Assembly: GCA_009760855.2 (NCBI GenBank)
Contig: WPIO01000009.1
Span: 5,834,001 to 5,898,000, forward strand
Source: Cristatella mucedo
Lineage: Eukaryota > Bryozoa > Phylactolaemata > Cristatellidae
Direction: 5' to 3'
DNA length: 64,000 nt
Below the pieces are notes generated by a model that searched no databases, was not told where the DNA came from, and saw only the letters and a list, made by a program, of their open reading frames with translations. The translations under genes and the position numbers were made by a program. Of this stretch, positions 10,401-20,306 are shown in pieces; positions within the stretch are counted from its first letter, which is position 1, and each line of letters starts with the position of its first letter.

Positions 10401-12706
10401 GAACACTTCATTGTATGGACTTTCACGCACGGATTCTTTTACCATACTGTATGTTGGGGCACGAGGTAGACTATCATGTGCAGAACAAGGCAATCTATGA
10501 AAATCCCTACCAGAGGTTCTCGAGCTCTGATGATGCCACCATGATGCATGTACAGCTAAAACTAGAACCAGTCTAAATTATTTAGCCTGCATTTGTTGGC
10601 ACGTGCTTTTTCTTTGTTCGCTTATGCATGCTGACACTGCATGCTGCCACTAACCATATTTTACAAGTTGACATTGTGCTTGTCACCTCTAACCACGTTA
10701 TACTTGTTGCCGTGCATGTTACCACAAACCGATTGATCATGCTTCCTTTACAGCATATGTAAAGTGCCTAGAAAGAGATTTAAGTCCTCGGTGTATGCTA
10801 TGCACATGTGTTACTATTATTATTGTATGTCAAGTATTAGCCGAGTTCTGGAATTTACAAGGTACACAGCTACCCTGAAAATTGAGCTTTTTAAAAGTCA
10901 CAAGCATGCACCTCAACAAGCTTCACGCATGTACCTCGATCTACCAAGGTTCAACAAGCAATGTTACAAGGTGCATATGATTCAGAGATCGTTACATTAT
11001 TTATAGATATGTTGCTTCCGGTTTAGAACCTCCGACATCATTTCTAACATGTTAGTTTTCTGAAAGGTACCCTAAACAAATATTCGATTGTCAGACCAGT
11101 TATATCAACATTTACTTAACATTCCCCCTTGAATTTTTGGCTGTGGCATGGAAACTCTTACTAGCCCTAGGCTGTGGAATTCACTTTAGTCGACGTTGTT
11201 CTCTCTCCTGTTGCCTAGTCTGGCACTTACATGCCAGCCATCTTTGCTGCCACTCTCATTCTAGTTACTTCCCTCCCTGGCTCTCTTAATTCAACGGTGC
11301 CCTTACCTGCTCTCTGTTTCTTGAGGTAAATGCTTCTGTTCTACTACTGATTTTGCACGAAAAACTGCTTACAAAGCCTTGGGTTCACTACAGAGGTCGC
11401 TCCAGCATAAAAACCCGTGGTCCTTAACAAGGATTTCGTGTAGCTAAGAGCAAGCACCTGAAGCCTGCATCGACGACATTCGAACCTGGATGGCTAGTCA
11501 CTTACTGAAGCTTAACGACAATACGACTAACCTAACAGCTATGGGCCAGCCTGAGGTTGAAAGACTTCACTCTCAAGATTACTTATTGGTATCAATGCAG
11601 GTGATGCCTGCCTGTAATGCTGTCATCACCTGCATTGACATCACGTACCATCACGTCTCAGCAGCTTTCGATGCTTCTTTTCCAGCTCGACTTTCCCTGA
11701 CCAAGTTGTCTTCTGTGTTCCTGTGCGCTTGAAGTTGCTCATCATTTGGTAGTGCCTTTCGATACAGCACCTGTAAAGAGCCTACATTCAGTTCTCCGAG
11801 GGTGCTATACAAATGCATTATTATTATACCTTTGCGTGATTCAGTGCATTTCACTAACAGGTGGACCTGAGTGTCGTCTTGTATGCATTTGCATGTTTGT
11901 CTATGCATAATAGTTACATGTTATTGCTTGCTCGGCTAAGCATGATACCGTGCATGTCACTAAACCTTGGTTAATGCTTCTCATAACTTGCAATGAGCTG
12001 TACAGAGCTCGGATAGAGATTCAGTTCTCTTTGGGCGCGAATAAAAAAAGAACCCATTACTCATCTGCTTATTATTACAAATAACGAGACAGTTTCAATC
12101 AATATTTGATTACACCCTGAAACAATGGTTCTTTCGAGATCTGCCCCCCCCACAATTAGCATGCACTCCCCTCCCCCCAGCTCCTCCCAGCTGATCTGAT
12201 GGGTGGAGCATTCCTTGAGGCTGCTGGTGACCCTACCGCGTGTGTGCCTCGTTGACGTCAAACAACACGGTCGTTCTTGGTAAGTCGGCCGACTACTTTC
12301 TTAATGCGCGGCACGACGATCGCGTTTCACGACCACACAAGATTTCGCTGGGGGGAAGGGGAGCAGGAAGAGCTGACCCGTGGTGTCACGAGCAGCAGCT
12401 TTCTGCCGGCTAACGCAGCCGCGAGCGCACTTCTCTCGTCTTGCAGAGCTGGCACCCAAAGGGGTACGCGTGAATAGCGTCAACCCGGGCGTCACGGTCA
12501 CACAGCTTCACCGCCGAGCGGGGCAGGACGAGCAGACGTACGCCAAGTTCCTCGAGCGCTGCAAGGACACTCACGCGCTCGGCCGACCGGGCCAGCCGCA
12601 GGAGGTGGCTACGGCCATAGCGTTCCTTGCTTCGGACGGCGCCTCCTTCATCACCGGGGCGTGCCTTCCGGTGGACGGCGGCCGCCATGCCATGTGTCCC
12701 CGATAG
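3103..12706 (+). CDS. Short-chain dehydrogenase/reductase (classical SDR), four of its coding exons
   Basis: Encodes a classical SDR, an NAD(P)(H)-dependent oxidoreductase with a Rossmann fold; the substrate cannot be told from sequence. Exons 3103-3365, 7871-7956, 9991-10154 and 12447-12706 join in frame through GT..AG introns (phases 0, 2, 1) to about 256 residues, close to the family's usual 250-270. Motifs in order: ASSGIG of the cofactor-binding TGxxxGxG (its leading TG would come from the missing upstream exon), NSAG (usual NNAG), NVSS with the catalytic Ser, YNISK (the YxxxK pair) and VNPG after the active site. The C-terminus has the FabG-like end [12 protein letters not shown]. The first exon, about 12 residues, was not found; it may lie upstream of the window. 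Introns are full of LINE and SINE insertions. The 3' end converges on MED27. Closest in type to FabG-like or uncharacterised invertebrate SDRs; the family call is firm, the substrate is not. Confidence 0.88.
3505..4322 (+). mobile_element. LINE-A copy, ORF C-terminus and full 3' end
   Basis: CR1/L2-type non-LTR element. It codes for the region after the RT catalytic core: [19 protein letters not shown], then [32 protein letters not shown] and [11 protein letters not shown], with stop TGA at 4077-4079. The 3' UTR has 40-bp degenerate repeats (GCTGACCCTGTGCATG type), the hairpin AAAGCGCC...GGGCGCTTT and (ATT)n. It sits in the SDR intron in sense orientation. Confidence 0.9.
4491..5350 (+). mobile_element. 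SINE-1 split by LINE-A
   Basis: Head to 4536 (GGTTTGGTCCAGCGGTTAAA), remainder from about 5237 (GAGGTCGTGGGCTCGAGCCC and tail). Confidence 0.85.
4537..5236 (-). mobile_element. LINE-A inserted in SINE-1
   Basis: Inverted copy with (ATT)n, 3' UTR and about 159 codons of the ORF C-terminus ([20 protein letters not shown]...). Confidence 0.9.
6118..6294 (+). mobile_element. SINE-2, reference copy, inside LINE-C
   Basis: tRNA-like head CACTAGGTAAGGCGGTTG, box B GTGGGTTCGATTTC, short hairpin CCACTGCAAGCGGTGG, GTCGCTATACAAAAAGAGGC and an ending of TTTATT units. Confidence 0.8.
6555..6757 (+). mobile_element. LINE-A 3' tail
   Basis: 3' UTR repeats, hairpin tail TTGAGTTCTCTGAGGGCGCT and short ATT run. 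Confidence 0.8.
6760..7366. other. SDR intron, no feature recognised
   Basis: Short chance open frames only. Confidence 0.4.
7367..7460 (+). repeat. (GACA)n then (GA)n microsatellite
   Basis: Eight GACA units run into about 29 GA units. Further purine-rich GACAGA sequence follows to about 7680. Confidence 0.95.
7871..7956 (+). CDS. SDR gene, second visible coding exon
   Basis: 86 bp between acceptor GCTTAG and donor GTGAGT. Encodes [17 protein letters not shown] to AINV and the first two bases of an Arg codon. The NSAG motif marks beta-strand 4 of the Rossmann fold. Confidence 0.85.
8330..8415 (+). mobile_element. LINE-A 3' hairpin and (ATT)n only
   Basis: AAATGTAAAGCGCCTAGAAA... GGGCGCTTTATCAAGTGC and seven ATT units; severely 5'-truncated. 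Confidence 0.85.
8416..9440 (-). mobile_element. LINE-B copy
   Basis: Related to LINE-A but with its own 3' UTR (shared with 41745-42700). Decayed ORF on the minus strand: [20 protein letters not shown] and [11 protein letters not shown]. Confidence 0.7.
9991..10154 (+). CDS. SDR gene, third visible coding exon (catalytic)
   Basis: 164 bp between acceptor TTATAG and donor GTGAGC. Carries the catalytic Ser in NVSSVNG and the catalytic Tyr and Lys in YNISK. It enters in phase 2 and leaves in phase 1, matching both neighbours. Confidence 0.88.
10610..10830 (+). mobile_element. LINE-A 3' tail
   Basis: GCATGCTGCCACTAACCATA, a diverged second unit, AAAGTGCCTAGAAAGAGATT and TTATTATTATT. Confidence 0.8.
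11445..11830 (+). mobile_element. LINE fragments (RT C-side and tail)
   Basis: SIDDIRTW-like reading with [12 protein letters not shown] matches the RT motif after YADD (WM..N.LKLNDDKT). A tail with TTCAGTTCTCCGAGGGTGCT and ATTATTAT follows. Confidence 0.6.
11930..12060 (+). mobile_element. Degenerate LINE-A-like tail
   Basis: AGCATGATACCGTGCATGTC and GATAGAGATTCAGTTCTCTT remain; no ATT run. Confidence 0.45.
12447..12706 (+). CDS. SDR gene, last coding exon
   Basis: The acceptor lies after a pyrimidine-rich CTTCTCTCGTCTTGCAG; the stop is TAG at 12704-12706. Encodes [20 protein letters not shown], the substrate-loop region and the FabG-like C-terminus. No AATAAA is seen within about 150 bp after the stop. 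Confidence 0.88.
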
Positions 12707-12755
12707 CCGAGCGTGCCGAAGAAAATTGCTCAAACGCAGCACCCCTTTTTTTCTT

Positions 12756-12791
12756 CTTGCTGCCGCCTGCCTGGAGGCAGGCGGCAGCAAG
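12756..12791. repeat. Perfect 36-bp inverted repeat between convergent genes
   Basis: Two 17-bp arms (CTTGCTGCCGCCTGCCT and its exact complement) flank a 2-bp centre. It lies 50 bp after the SDR stop and 99 bp beyond the MED27 stop, so it may be in the 3' UTR of either or both transcripts. On the minus strand an A-rich run (12744-12755) follows it. Confidence 0.9.
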
Positions 12792-12865
12792 CGAGCAGCA
12801 GCAGCGAGTGTGCCGAGAGAAAGCTGGCTGAGAGCGCAGCCTGATGGCGGCGAATCGCCTGCAGC

Positions 12866-12900
12866 GGCGGCCCGATCAGCGGCGGCCCGATCAGCAGCGG
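12866..12900. repeat. 15-bp tandem duplication at the MED27 stop
   Basis: CGGCCCGATCAGCGG is repeated, so copies of the stop-codon context lie just after the MED27 stop. Confidence 0.8.
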
Positions 12901-13814
12901 TCCTTGCACTCCACGTGGAAGGGCCGCGCCTGCCGCATGACCAGCTCGCGCCCGGCGGGCGGCAGGTTGTTGCACAGTATCTTGCCACAGTAGTGGCACT
13001 CGGCCTGGAACAGGCTGCCGTACGAGTGGAACCACGCGACGAACGACTGCAGCGCGTACTCGGGCTGGTAGGGCGCACTGAACTCGAGCAGAGCAGCGCG
13101 CGAATAGCGGGTCACGTGCCGGAAGACCAGGTGCCTCGACTCCTGCCACAGGCCGATCTGTGGCTGCTGGTGGCCGTCGGTCGGCGGCGGCGGCATCTCA
13201 TCGTAGCCCCTCACCACGACGTTCTCGGCCACGAGGCCGCGCAGAGCGAGCACGGCCTTGAGAACGCGGCCCAGGCGCACGTGCAGCAGCGCCGTGGACG
13301 CACCGATCGGCCGCGTGACGATCATTGGCATGTCGGGGAAGCGGGCGGACAGCTGCGAGATCACTTGGTCGACGATGGGGCTGTCAACGCTGTGCGTGGC
13401 CGCGAACATCTTGCGCGTGCGCTTGGATATGGCGCCCGTGGCGGGACCGGTGCGCTTCAGCTGGTTGTCGCGCAGCAGCGTGCCGACGCACAGCGAGTAG
13501 TCCTGCACCCGGCGCATCCACTGGTACGACTGCAGCAGGCGATGGTACGTGTCGTAGAGCTCCGGGCCCGGCTCGAAGCACGGGTAGTTGATGTTGGCGA
13601 TCGTCGGCATCTGCGGCGGCAGGCTCGCCACGGCCTTCTCGAGAGTCGTGTAGCCCGAGTCCATGTCGACGAGCCGCTGCCGCACGTGTCCCAGATAGTC
13701 GGCATTGTCCTGGTCGTCGAGCGGGCCCTGCACGAAGCACTGCAGCAGCGCGTCGACCGAGCCTCGCAGCTCAAGCAGACTCTTGAGCGCCGCTGACACG
13801 GCGTCGGCCTCCAT
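12891..13814 (-). CDS. MED27: Mediator complex subunit 27
   Basis: Subunit of the Mediator tail/upper module, the nuclear coactivator that links transcription factors to RNA polymerase II. One uninterrupted 307-codon frame, near the roughly 311 residues of human MED27. The N-terminal ~100 residues form the helical part; the middle carries the conserved LLQSYQWMRRVQDY and LGRVLKAVLALRGL segments; then comes the RSFxxWxxSY-like block (QSFVAWFHSY). The C-terminus has the family's Cys/His-rich end: CHYCGK near residue 273, LPP, and FHVEC near residue 300. The ATG at 13814 is the first in frame and fits the family's start. It lacks introns, unlike the vertebrate gene, and a short A-rich tract lies about 135 bp past the stop, so an old retrocopy that replaced its parent is possible. 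Convergent with the SDR. Confidence 0.92.
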   Translation of the reverse strand: MEADAVSAALKSLLELRGSVDALLQCFVQGPLDDQDNADYLGHVRQRLVDMDSGYTTLEKAVASLPPQMPTIANINYPCFEPGPELYDTYHRLLQSYQWMRRVQDYSLCVGTLLRDNQLKRTGPATGAISKRTRKMFAATHSVDSPIVDQVISQLSARFPDMPMIVTRPIGASTALLHVRLGRVLKAVLALRGLVAENVVVRGYDEMPPPPTDGHQQPQIGLWQESRHLVFRHVTRYSRAALLEFSAPYQPEYALQSFVAWFHSYGSLFQAECHYCGKILCNNLPPAGRELVMRQARPFHVECKDRC

Positions 13815-14100
13815 CTCGCTCGCTCGCTCTTCCTTGGTGGCTGCAGGCCCGAACTGGGATGTTGTCTGTGCGCTGGCAGCAGCGGGGACGGCCCGAGCCG
13901 AAGGGTGTGAGCGTCACTCGGACTCGGCTTCCTAAACGAAACGGCGCGAGCGCATGAGCTGATGTCTCTCTCTCTCTCTCGAAAAGAAAGGCACACCCGG
14001 GAATGCAGGCGCATTGGCAATCGATGCTTACTCGCAGACGTATGCACACTAGGATGGAGTATTTATACTTAAAAAAAACGTAAATCATTCGCACGCAAGA
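13815..14100. other. 5' flank of MED27
   Basis: GC-rich near the gene, with GCTCGCTCGCTCTTCC and a short (CT)n at 13963-13980; likely promoter and 5' UTR, with no firm motif. Confidence 0.4.
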
Positions 14101-14104
14101 ATTC

Positions 14105-14220
14105 TAATCTATCTCCGGCGCTTTACATTCGCGTCGGGGCTCGAGCCCACGACACCTCGGTCCTAACTCGGCATTGAGCACCTCACCCCCGTGGGCCAGA
14201 CCAGGGTGGCCTAGAAGAAG
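14105..14220 (-). mobile_element. SINE-1 copy
   Basis: CGGCGCTTTACATTCG, GGGGCTCGAGCCCACGAC and an inverted head. Confidence 0.7.
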
Positions 14221-14249
14221 GAAGCGCTTACTAAATTTGTTGTTTATAT

Positions 14250-14390
14250 AAAACTAATTTGTATAGCGCTCCAAGAGGAATTAATCTATATTCAGGCACT
14301 TCACATATGCCACGGGGCTCGAGCCCACAACCTCGGCGGACCTTGGTCAAGGCGAGCACTTAAGCATCGGGCCAAGCCAGCTCAGCTAAA
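14250..14390 (-). mobile_element. SINE-1 copy
   Basis: TTTGTATAGCGCTCCAAGAG, ACGGGGCTCGAGCCCACAAC and GGTCAAGGCGAGCAC. Confidence 0.8.
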
Positions 14391-14904
14391 CATCCTTCAG
14401 CAGCAACGGTTGCTGGCTCCTGCACTTCGACTAAGCCGAGGGTATGACACGTGCCCTCGAAAATTGGCTTCACTGAGTCGGCCTGACAGGCTGTTTAGCT
14501 TCAGCACGCAGGCTCTCTCGTTCTCGTTCAGAACCAGACCAAGCAGCTAGCCAGCAGATCGGCTGGGCGCCCCCATACTACTCTCACTTGCTCGTAGGAC
14601 TGCTTGTGTGTCGAAAAGCAGCCGTGGCACTGCTGCGATCTCTGCACGGGTCACTGGTACAGTTGCGGTGAAGAGAGTCGTCGCATGTAAGCTGTGACAT
14701 CCTTTCGTGTATGGCTGCAAGACACTGCCTATTCAAACAGCCAAGAGCACGACGCACCACAACAACGGCACCGGGCCACGTGCTAATAATGGCCACCAGA
14801 GTTTTACTACGATGGAAGCTAACTGAAGGGTGGATGCAGACAGAATGAGTGTAAGCCTGCCAGCCAGCACAACGTACTTCTGCGAAAGAATGTGAGAATA
14901 ATAA

Positions 14905-15185
14905 CACACGTGCATAGCGCCCCAAACAGTGTAATCTCATTCCAGGCACTTTACATATGCTGTAAACGAAGCATGGTCATGTGATTAGTGATAGCATGCA
15001 CAATGTCAGCAAGCATTACAAGGTTAGAGGTGATATGCACAGGGTCAGCATGCAAATATGATTAGTGGCAGCATGCAGAGTGTCAGCACGAATAAGCACA
15101 CGAAGGACGAATCACGTGGACCCACGAAATGCTGTGATAAATAGATGTTTCAGCTTCTCTTTAAAAATCACCAAGTCAGTGGATG
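14905..15185 (-). mobile_element. LINE-A 3' end
   Basis: Inverted 3' UTR with three GTCAGCATGC-type units and GGACGAATCACGTGGACCCA. Confidence 0.8.
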
Positions 15186-15189
15186 CACG

Positions 15190-17800
15190 GCTAAGACATA
15201 GCTGACGGCGAGTGAGTTAATTAGCGAGGACTGTAAAAGTGTTGGTACAATTAGCAAAATGTGTAACTACACCTCAATACCTTGCAAGGCAACAAAATAA
15301 AATTACCATGCTGACGTGTATGAGTACGAGCAGCGTATCAACTAGTATGGATTACAGATATCTACCGGTACCATTGTAATTACATATTACAGGAGCTTAC
15401 GTTGAAAAAGGTATAGGGTGAGCCTCAAACTAGGGCGTGTGATATCACTAAGTGGTGCAGCCACATCTTAGGTCGGGCTGCGACTAGAAGCAGCAGCGGC
15501 GCTTCCACGATGGTCACCTTCATCGTGGTCAGCGCTTTTTAAAGGTTCCGGAAGTTGAGAGTGCCGATCCAGAACCTTCAAGGCATCGCGCCCTCTGAGC
15601 ACTCATCGTGTCGGTGATACAAACTGTCACTCGTTTCACTGACTTAAAATGTGGCAACCTGTCTCCACTCGGGCCGGAGAAGGCGAAATTCACAGCTTTT
15701 GCCCAAAACTAGGCACGACTGTTGCACAAATTACTACGATGGCCACGTGCACTTTCCATGGGCGAGTAGACTGCATCAGATAAGCAGACAACATCCTAGC
15801 AGCAACACGAGTACCCGGTCAGACTTATCAGCTGATCCTTTGAACCTAAGGTGCGTTACAGCGGGATGATTAAATCAGTAATTTTACATATTAATCGCAC
15901 CAAAAACCTATATCCTTATCAGCTCAGACATTTATGCTGATTTCTTGTGACATTTGGAGAACTCCGACAGCACCCATCAGATGCTGAAATGTGGGCGTCG
16001 ACGTTCGGTTTTTCGAAGTGCCCGTCAATTACTAGAATACGTTCACCGAGTTATGCTGCGAAAAAATTAATACTGTTTTAATGCTCCCTGTCATCATCGC
16101 AATTTATTGGGCAGGTAACAACAGTGGGAACCGAAGCCGGTGAAAACTTCCGGCATGCTTGGACAAATAAACGTTAGGGCAACTGTGCGCTAGCCATCAG
16201 TCGCTACGCGATAGGCGTCTAAGCTAACCATTACGCACCTATAAGTGTCATTAAAAATAAAAGGACGCTCTAAATCGGCCGCATATTCTTTAACCTTTGC
16301 AGTTCAGTAATTGTACTTGTAAAGCTTTTGACAGCACGAGTACATACTCCTGGTCATCTCTAAACCGCCTTACCAGTCACTATACGCAGCCCGCAATTGC
16401 CGCCACTACGATACAAAAAAGTATAACGAGACAAATATAAAATTATCACGTGATCAACTACGTCAATAGCAACAGTCTAAAATGCATCAAAGGATGCAGG
16501 TGTCGCGCACCATACCGGCTTAAAGTAACTGGGCTCCAGCGGATGAAGGCGATAATTGGACTCGTTGTGGACACGAGCATCCGGCGCTTAGTAAGGCGAA
16601 TTTGCGCAGAAGAAAAACTCTTGAACAATTTAAGTATTAATATCAGTAAATAATTCAATATTAATTATACTTCCGCGGCTGTTCATTGCTATTTTCATTA
16701 CTACCTTGGCAGTGCCAGCTAGCTACCACACAGCGACGTGAGCTAACTGTCGTTACCTTTGTGTGTTGCCCTGACTGGCCTACCTCGTGTGGTGGATGGT
16801 TCATCAAGCACTCATGCATTACCCGAACGGGCCAACCATGATGCAGTACGCCCGATGGCCTACTACTGCTGTTAATCAGCAGTGGGCCCCGCCCCGACGC
16901 ACCCAAATACCTTAAACTTGGTGTATCGGGCCGACCGTATTATGACTCACATACACGCACAGGCTCTGCGGAGCTACTGCTTGGCGCTGCTCTGTTCCGC
17001 TCACTACAACTTACTATCTGCGAAAATGTATTTATTAGTGCTATTTTATCCTATGAACATAACAACTACAATCTATTTTGAAACCGGCTGAAACTTGTAT
17101 CGCTTTCGGAAGCTATCCAAAGCAATGTTTTTATGGCAAACGATGGCGCGACGGCTCAAGGAAGAGGCCAATTTTGTCAGTACCGTCACAAAAAGTTTGC
17201 ATTTCTTGGTTTTCAAGATGTAACCTCAAAAATGTCAGTGTTTTCTGGACTGATGGCCAACAAAATTTTGCCGGCCAATTAAATTCTCAAGAATTAACAT
17301 TATTCATAACAAACCGTGCAGGCTGCCACCTTGGTTTGATTGCAGGATGCAAAAAAGTTTGGAAACGATCCTGTTTTTAAGTTCTGGAGCAATTTAAGGC
17401 AGGCAAAAAAGTGTCAATTTCCAAAGGATGTTATTTTGTAGCACCGTCTGAGCACTGCGAAGTAAAAAATATACTCCATCTGTAGCTTCGTAAGAGAACT
17501 TAATCTCTATCTAGCGGTGAGCTAGAGTCCACTTCCATGGTCGTTAAAAGGTGAGCACATAACCCTGGAAAAATCAGGGCGGTGAGATTTACTGAGTGCT
17601 CAGCATCCATAACACTAAGAATGTTCAATCGTGGCAGGCATTCTCATGCTATTATCAAGGGTTTGGAGCAGGTTATTGTGAGCATGCACAAGCACAGGCC
17701 TGACATAAGCCGAAAAGATGCAGGAAATCGACGACTCTAAAGAAAGGAAAACCACTCAGAAGCATAGTTTTATGTAAACAACGAATCGAAAGAACTCGTG
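15190..17800. other. Intergenic, mostly unassigned
   Basis: Between the MED27 5' side and the PEX2 3' side. Only a faint inverted SINE-1 trace at 17490-17570 is seen; short open frames (for example 17078-17380) match nothing I know. Confidence 0.4.
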
Positions 17801-17801
17801 A

Positions 17802-18350
17802 CTATTTCACGTGTCTCAAATATCGTAGTGCGTCAAACGAGTGTGCTAAATTGAACTGACTTCGGATTGAATTAAATTTAATCAACTCAATATCTTCTTG
17901 GAGATTTTTAATACGCCATGGTTTTCGCATATCATCTGTTTTCTTCTGCTTCTGTGGCAGCTCTTTGCAGCTCCTCTGCAGCTCTTTTTTTTCCATCAGA
18001 AATTGGCTGGGTTTTCGCTCCATCTGCTCTATCGATTTCTTTCATAGTCTTAACCGTGCGGACCGTGTCTACGCACGCTCATAACCGGAGTTTCAAATCT
18101 TGACCAATCCTGGAGAAGTGCCCAACGGATGCAGTTGTGATGCATGTTTTCGCGAAGGAAATACTTGGTTCATCAAAAGCTCATACGTCGCTATGTTATG
18201 ATAGTGCAACCAAAAGCTGTGAATCGCAAACCGAAAATGTTTCCAAACAAACTTGAAAATACTTAAAAAAATCATTTTGAATGTTTGTTCACCTAGTAGG
18301 CTTGCCTCGGTGGCTACATGCACAATTTGCAACACTTCCTGCTTGCTCAA
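17802..18350 (-). other. Two adjacent unassigned open frames
   Basis: One frame (18350-18093) has an aromatic-rich stretch FKFVWKHFRFAIHSFW; the next (18023-17802) is Lys/Glu-rich and could form a coiled coil. Neither has a family I recognise, and both are short enough to be chance or decayed repeat. Confidence 0.2.
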
Positions 18351-18414
18351 ATTAATCTTACCTTATGGTAGCACTTTCACCTTGCTTTCATAAAGCCCTG
18401 CAAAGACTTTAATT

Positions 18415-18790
18415 GTATCTTCGTCTGTAACTCCACAAAGCCACACACACTATGTGGGTGCTATGCAGGAGTTTTCTATAGTGCACTGAAACTTAAACGG
18501 CATTCGAAGCTCATACCATCAGAATTCATCTCAGTCAACTAAGAAAAAGTAAGATGCATAGCTGAGTCATGAGGGACAGTCGCGTAGCATGGACGAAGCA
18601 GCTCACATTGGCTGGAAAGGATGTGCCGCTGTCAGCAGCAGAGTATAAATGTCTCTGTGTAAGAATAGCAAGCATGAGTTCCACAGTCTAGGACCAGAAG
18701 TGCAAAACCTTGTTGCCAACGGTCATTACTCGTAGGAATGGAAAGGCTAATTTATCGTCCATAAAGACCATGCCAAGGTCTGACCTAGCT
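18415..18790 (-). mobile_element. LINE-C 3' fragment
   Basis: TCGTCTGTAACTCCACAAAG through GAGTTCCACAGTCTAGGACC, matching 21293-21650. Confidence 0.75.
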
Positions 18791-19124
18791 ATTCTGATAC
18801 CTAGCCAGTGTTGCTGCTGCACACTTACCATCCAAGCAAGCACAGGACAAGAGCCAGGTTTTTCACTTTTCAACCTGACCCGCGGGCAGCTGTATGCTTA
18901 AGTAGTAGTAAGTAGTAAGCAGAAGCTGTACGGATGTATCAACCACCTCATATGCCCATGACTTCTTTGGACAAGAATTCGGCCATCTTCTTCGGATTAG
19001 AGACTATTGGAGGCTGTTAATTGCTAGGTATGGCCCGGGCTGTGGCAACTCAGCTAGATAAATCGTGCTCGACGACGACGATCTTGCCTCTGCCGCCGAT
19101 TCTAGCAAATCCCTTGGAGTCGCT

Positions 19125-19405
19125 CTTTATTGCTTCCTCATTTTAGGTCCTAGACTGTGCAACTCACTTCTACAATTCTTGCGCAACGACAACTACTCTC
19201 CTGCTGCCGACTTTTGCAATCATTTCCAGCCGTTCTGAGCTGCTACTTCCCTACGACTCACTGTCTCAACTGCTCTCATGACTCAGCTATGCTTCTCACT
19301 TTCTCTTTATCGAGTGTGACGACGTCTGTAGGCTACCGAATACGTGCCGAAAATCGCCCTGGCTGTGAGTGCTCTCTACACAACTCTCCGGCGTAACACT
19401 CACTC
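19125..19405 (+). mobile_element. LINE-C 3' fragment
   Basis: GTCCTAGACTGTGCAACTCA to GGCTGTGAGTGCTCTCTACA, decayed. Confidence 0.75.
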
Positions 19406-19439
19406 CACGTTAACGTCGCTTGTTTGCAATACATACAAC

Positions 19440-20170
19440 ACCGCACTGCGGAATCAAAAGTAAACGCTGCTAAAGTACCCCCCCAGCCAGCTGAAGGTGG
19501 CTGCGGTAGAAGAGCCCGAACGTGCAGTTTAAAAAAAAAAAATTTAGCGTGAGGATGCCTTGGCAGCATGACATTAATTTCTCACATCGTGCGATGGACG
19601 CCTGTCTCCGATTCGCAACTCGCCACGATCCTCAGAGGAACGTCGAAATCCATGCATCTACGCGCCTGGAGCGCAAGAGTCACGTGGTCCTGTAGGACCA
19701 CGAGCCGTCAGTGCCGCAGTGCGAAGTCACCCGCCAGTCGCCAGGTAGCAGAAACAGTGGCCTTCCCCGTGTGGCAGGTGCCTGTCGGTGCGGCAGTGGG
19801 CGCTAGTCGTGGCACGAAGCGGCATACTTCCGTGAGCAGCTGATATCTTCCAATGATAGCGACGATAGCGACAGTGCCCATTTCGACAAGTCCCAAAAGG
19901 CGGGGCGCACACACCCGCCATCGCTCCTTGCAGCAGCCATACTGCCTGCTCTGAGCACATACGCACGAATGGATAGCTCAGTTTTCTCTTGCTTATGCCA
20001 CCAATTGGCTGGTAGGCAGCAGATCTCGGAGCTTTTTCAAATGCTGAGCAGCAAATCAGCACGATGTCGATATAACGGCACACGCGCATCGAGAGCCGGC
20101 ACAGCCGTGCTGGCAGAGCCAAGCTTTCTTCGCTGAGGCGAAACTACTGCAGTCCTGACCGGTTTGACAA
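19440..20170. other. 3' flank of PEX2
   Basis: No gene recognised. Contains a CACGTGGTCCTGTAGGACCACG palindromic stretch near 19680-19702. No clear poly(A) signal. Confidence 0.35.
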
Positions 20171-20171
20171 G

Positions 20172-20306
20172 TCAATTGATGCGCACGCCACGCATGCCCA
20201 GTGTTCGGGCCTCGCGGCCGACGGCGACCAGAGCCATCTGCTGGCTGCTGGTCAGGGTGCTGCTGCAGACTGCACATTGTACTCTCCCCTCCTGCTTGAA
20301 CTTCGC
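20172..20306 (-). CDS. PEX2: PEX2 exon 8 (end of RING, stop)
   Basis: 135 bp, acceptor CCTTGTAG. Encodes [18 protein letters not shown], giving the last Cys pair of the RING, then a 27-residue tail ending VRIN and TGA at 20174-20172. It is separated from exon 7 by a 7.0-kb intron that holds a 3.4-kb LINE-C. Confidence 0.85.
   Translation of the reverse strand, partial: AKFKQEGRVQCAVCSSTLTSSQQMALVAVGREARTLGMRGVRIN

Noticed and set aside
12627-13796. 389-codon plus-strand open frame over MED27
   Set aside because: Antisense shadow of the GC-rich MED27 coding strand.
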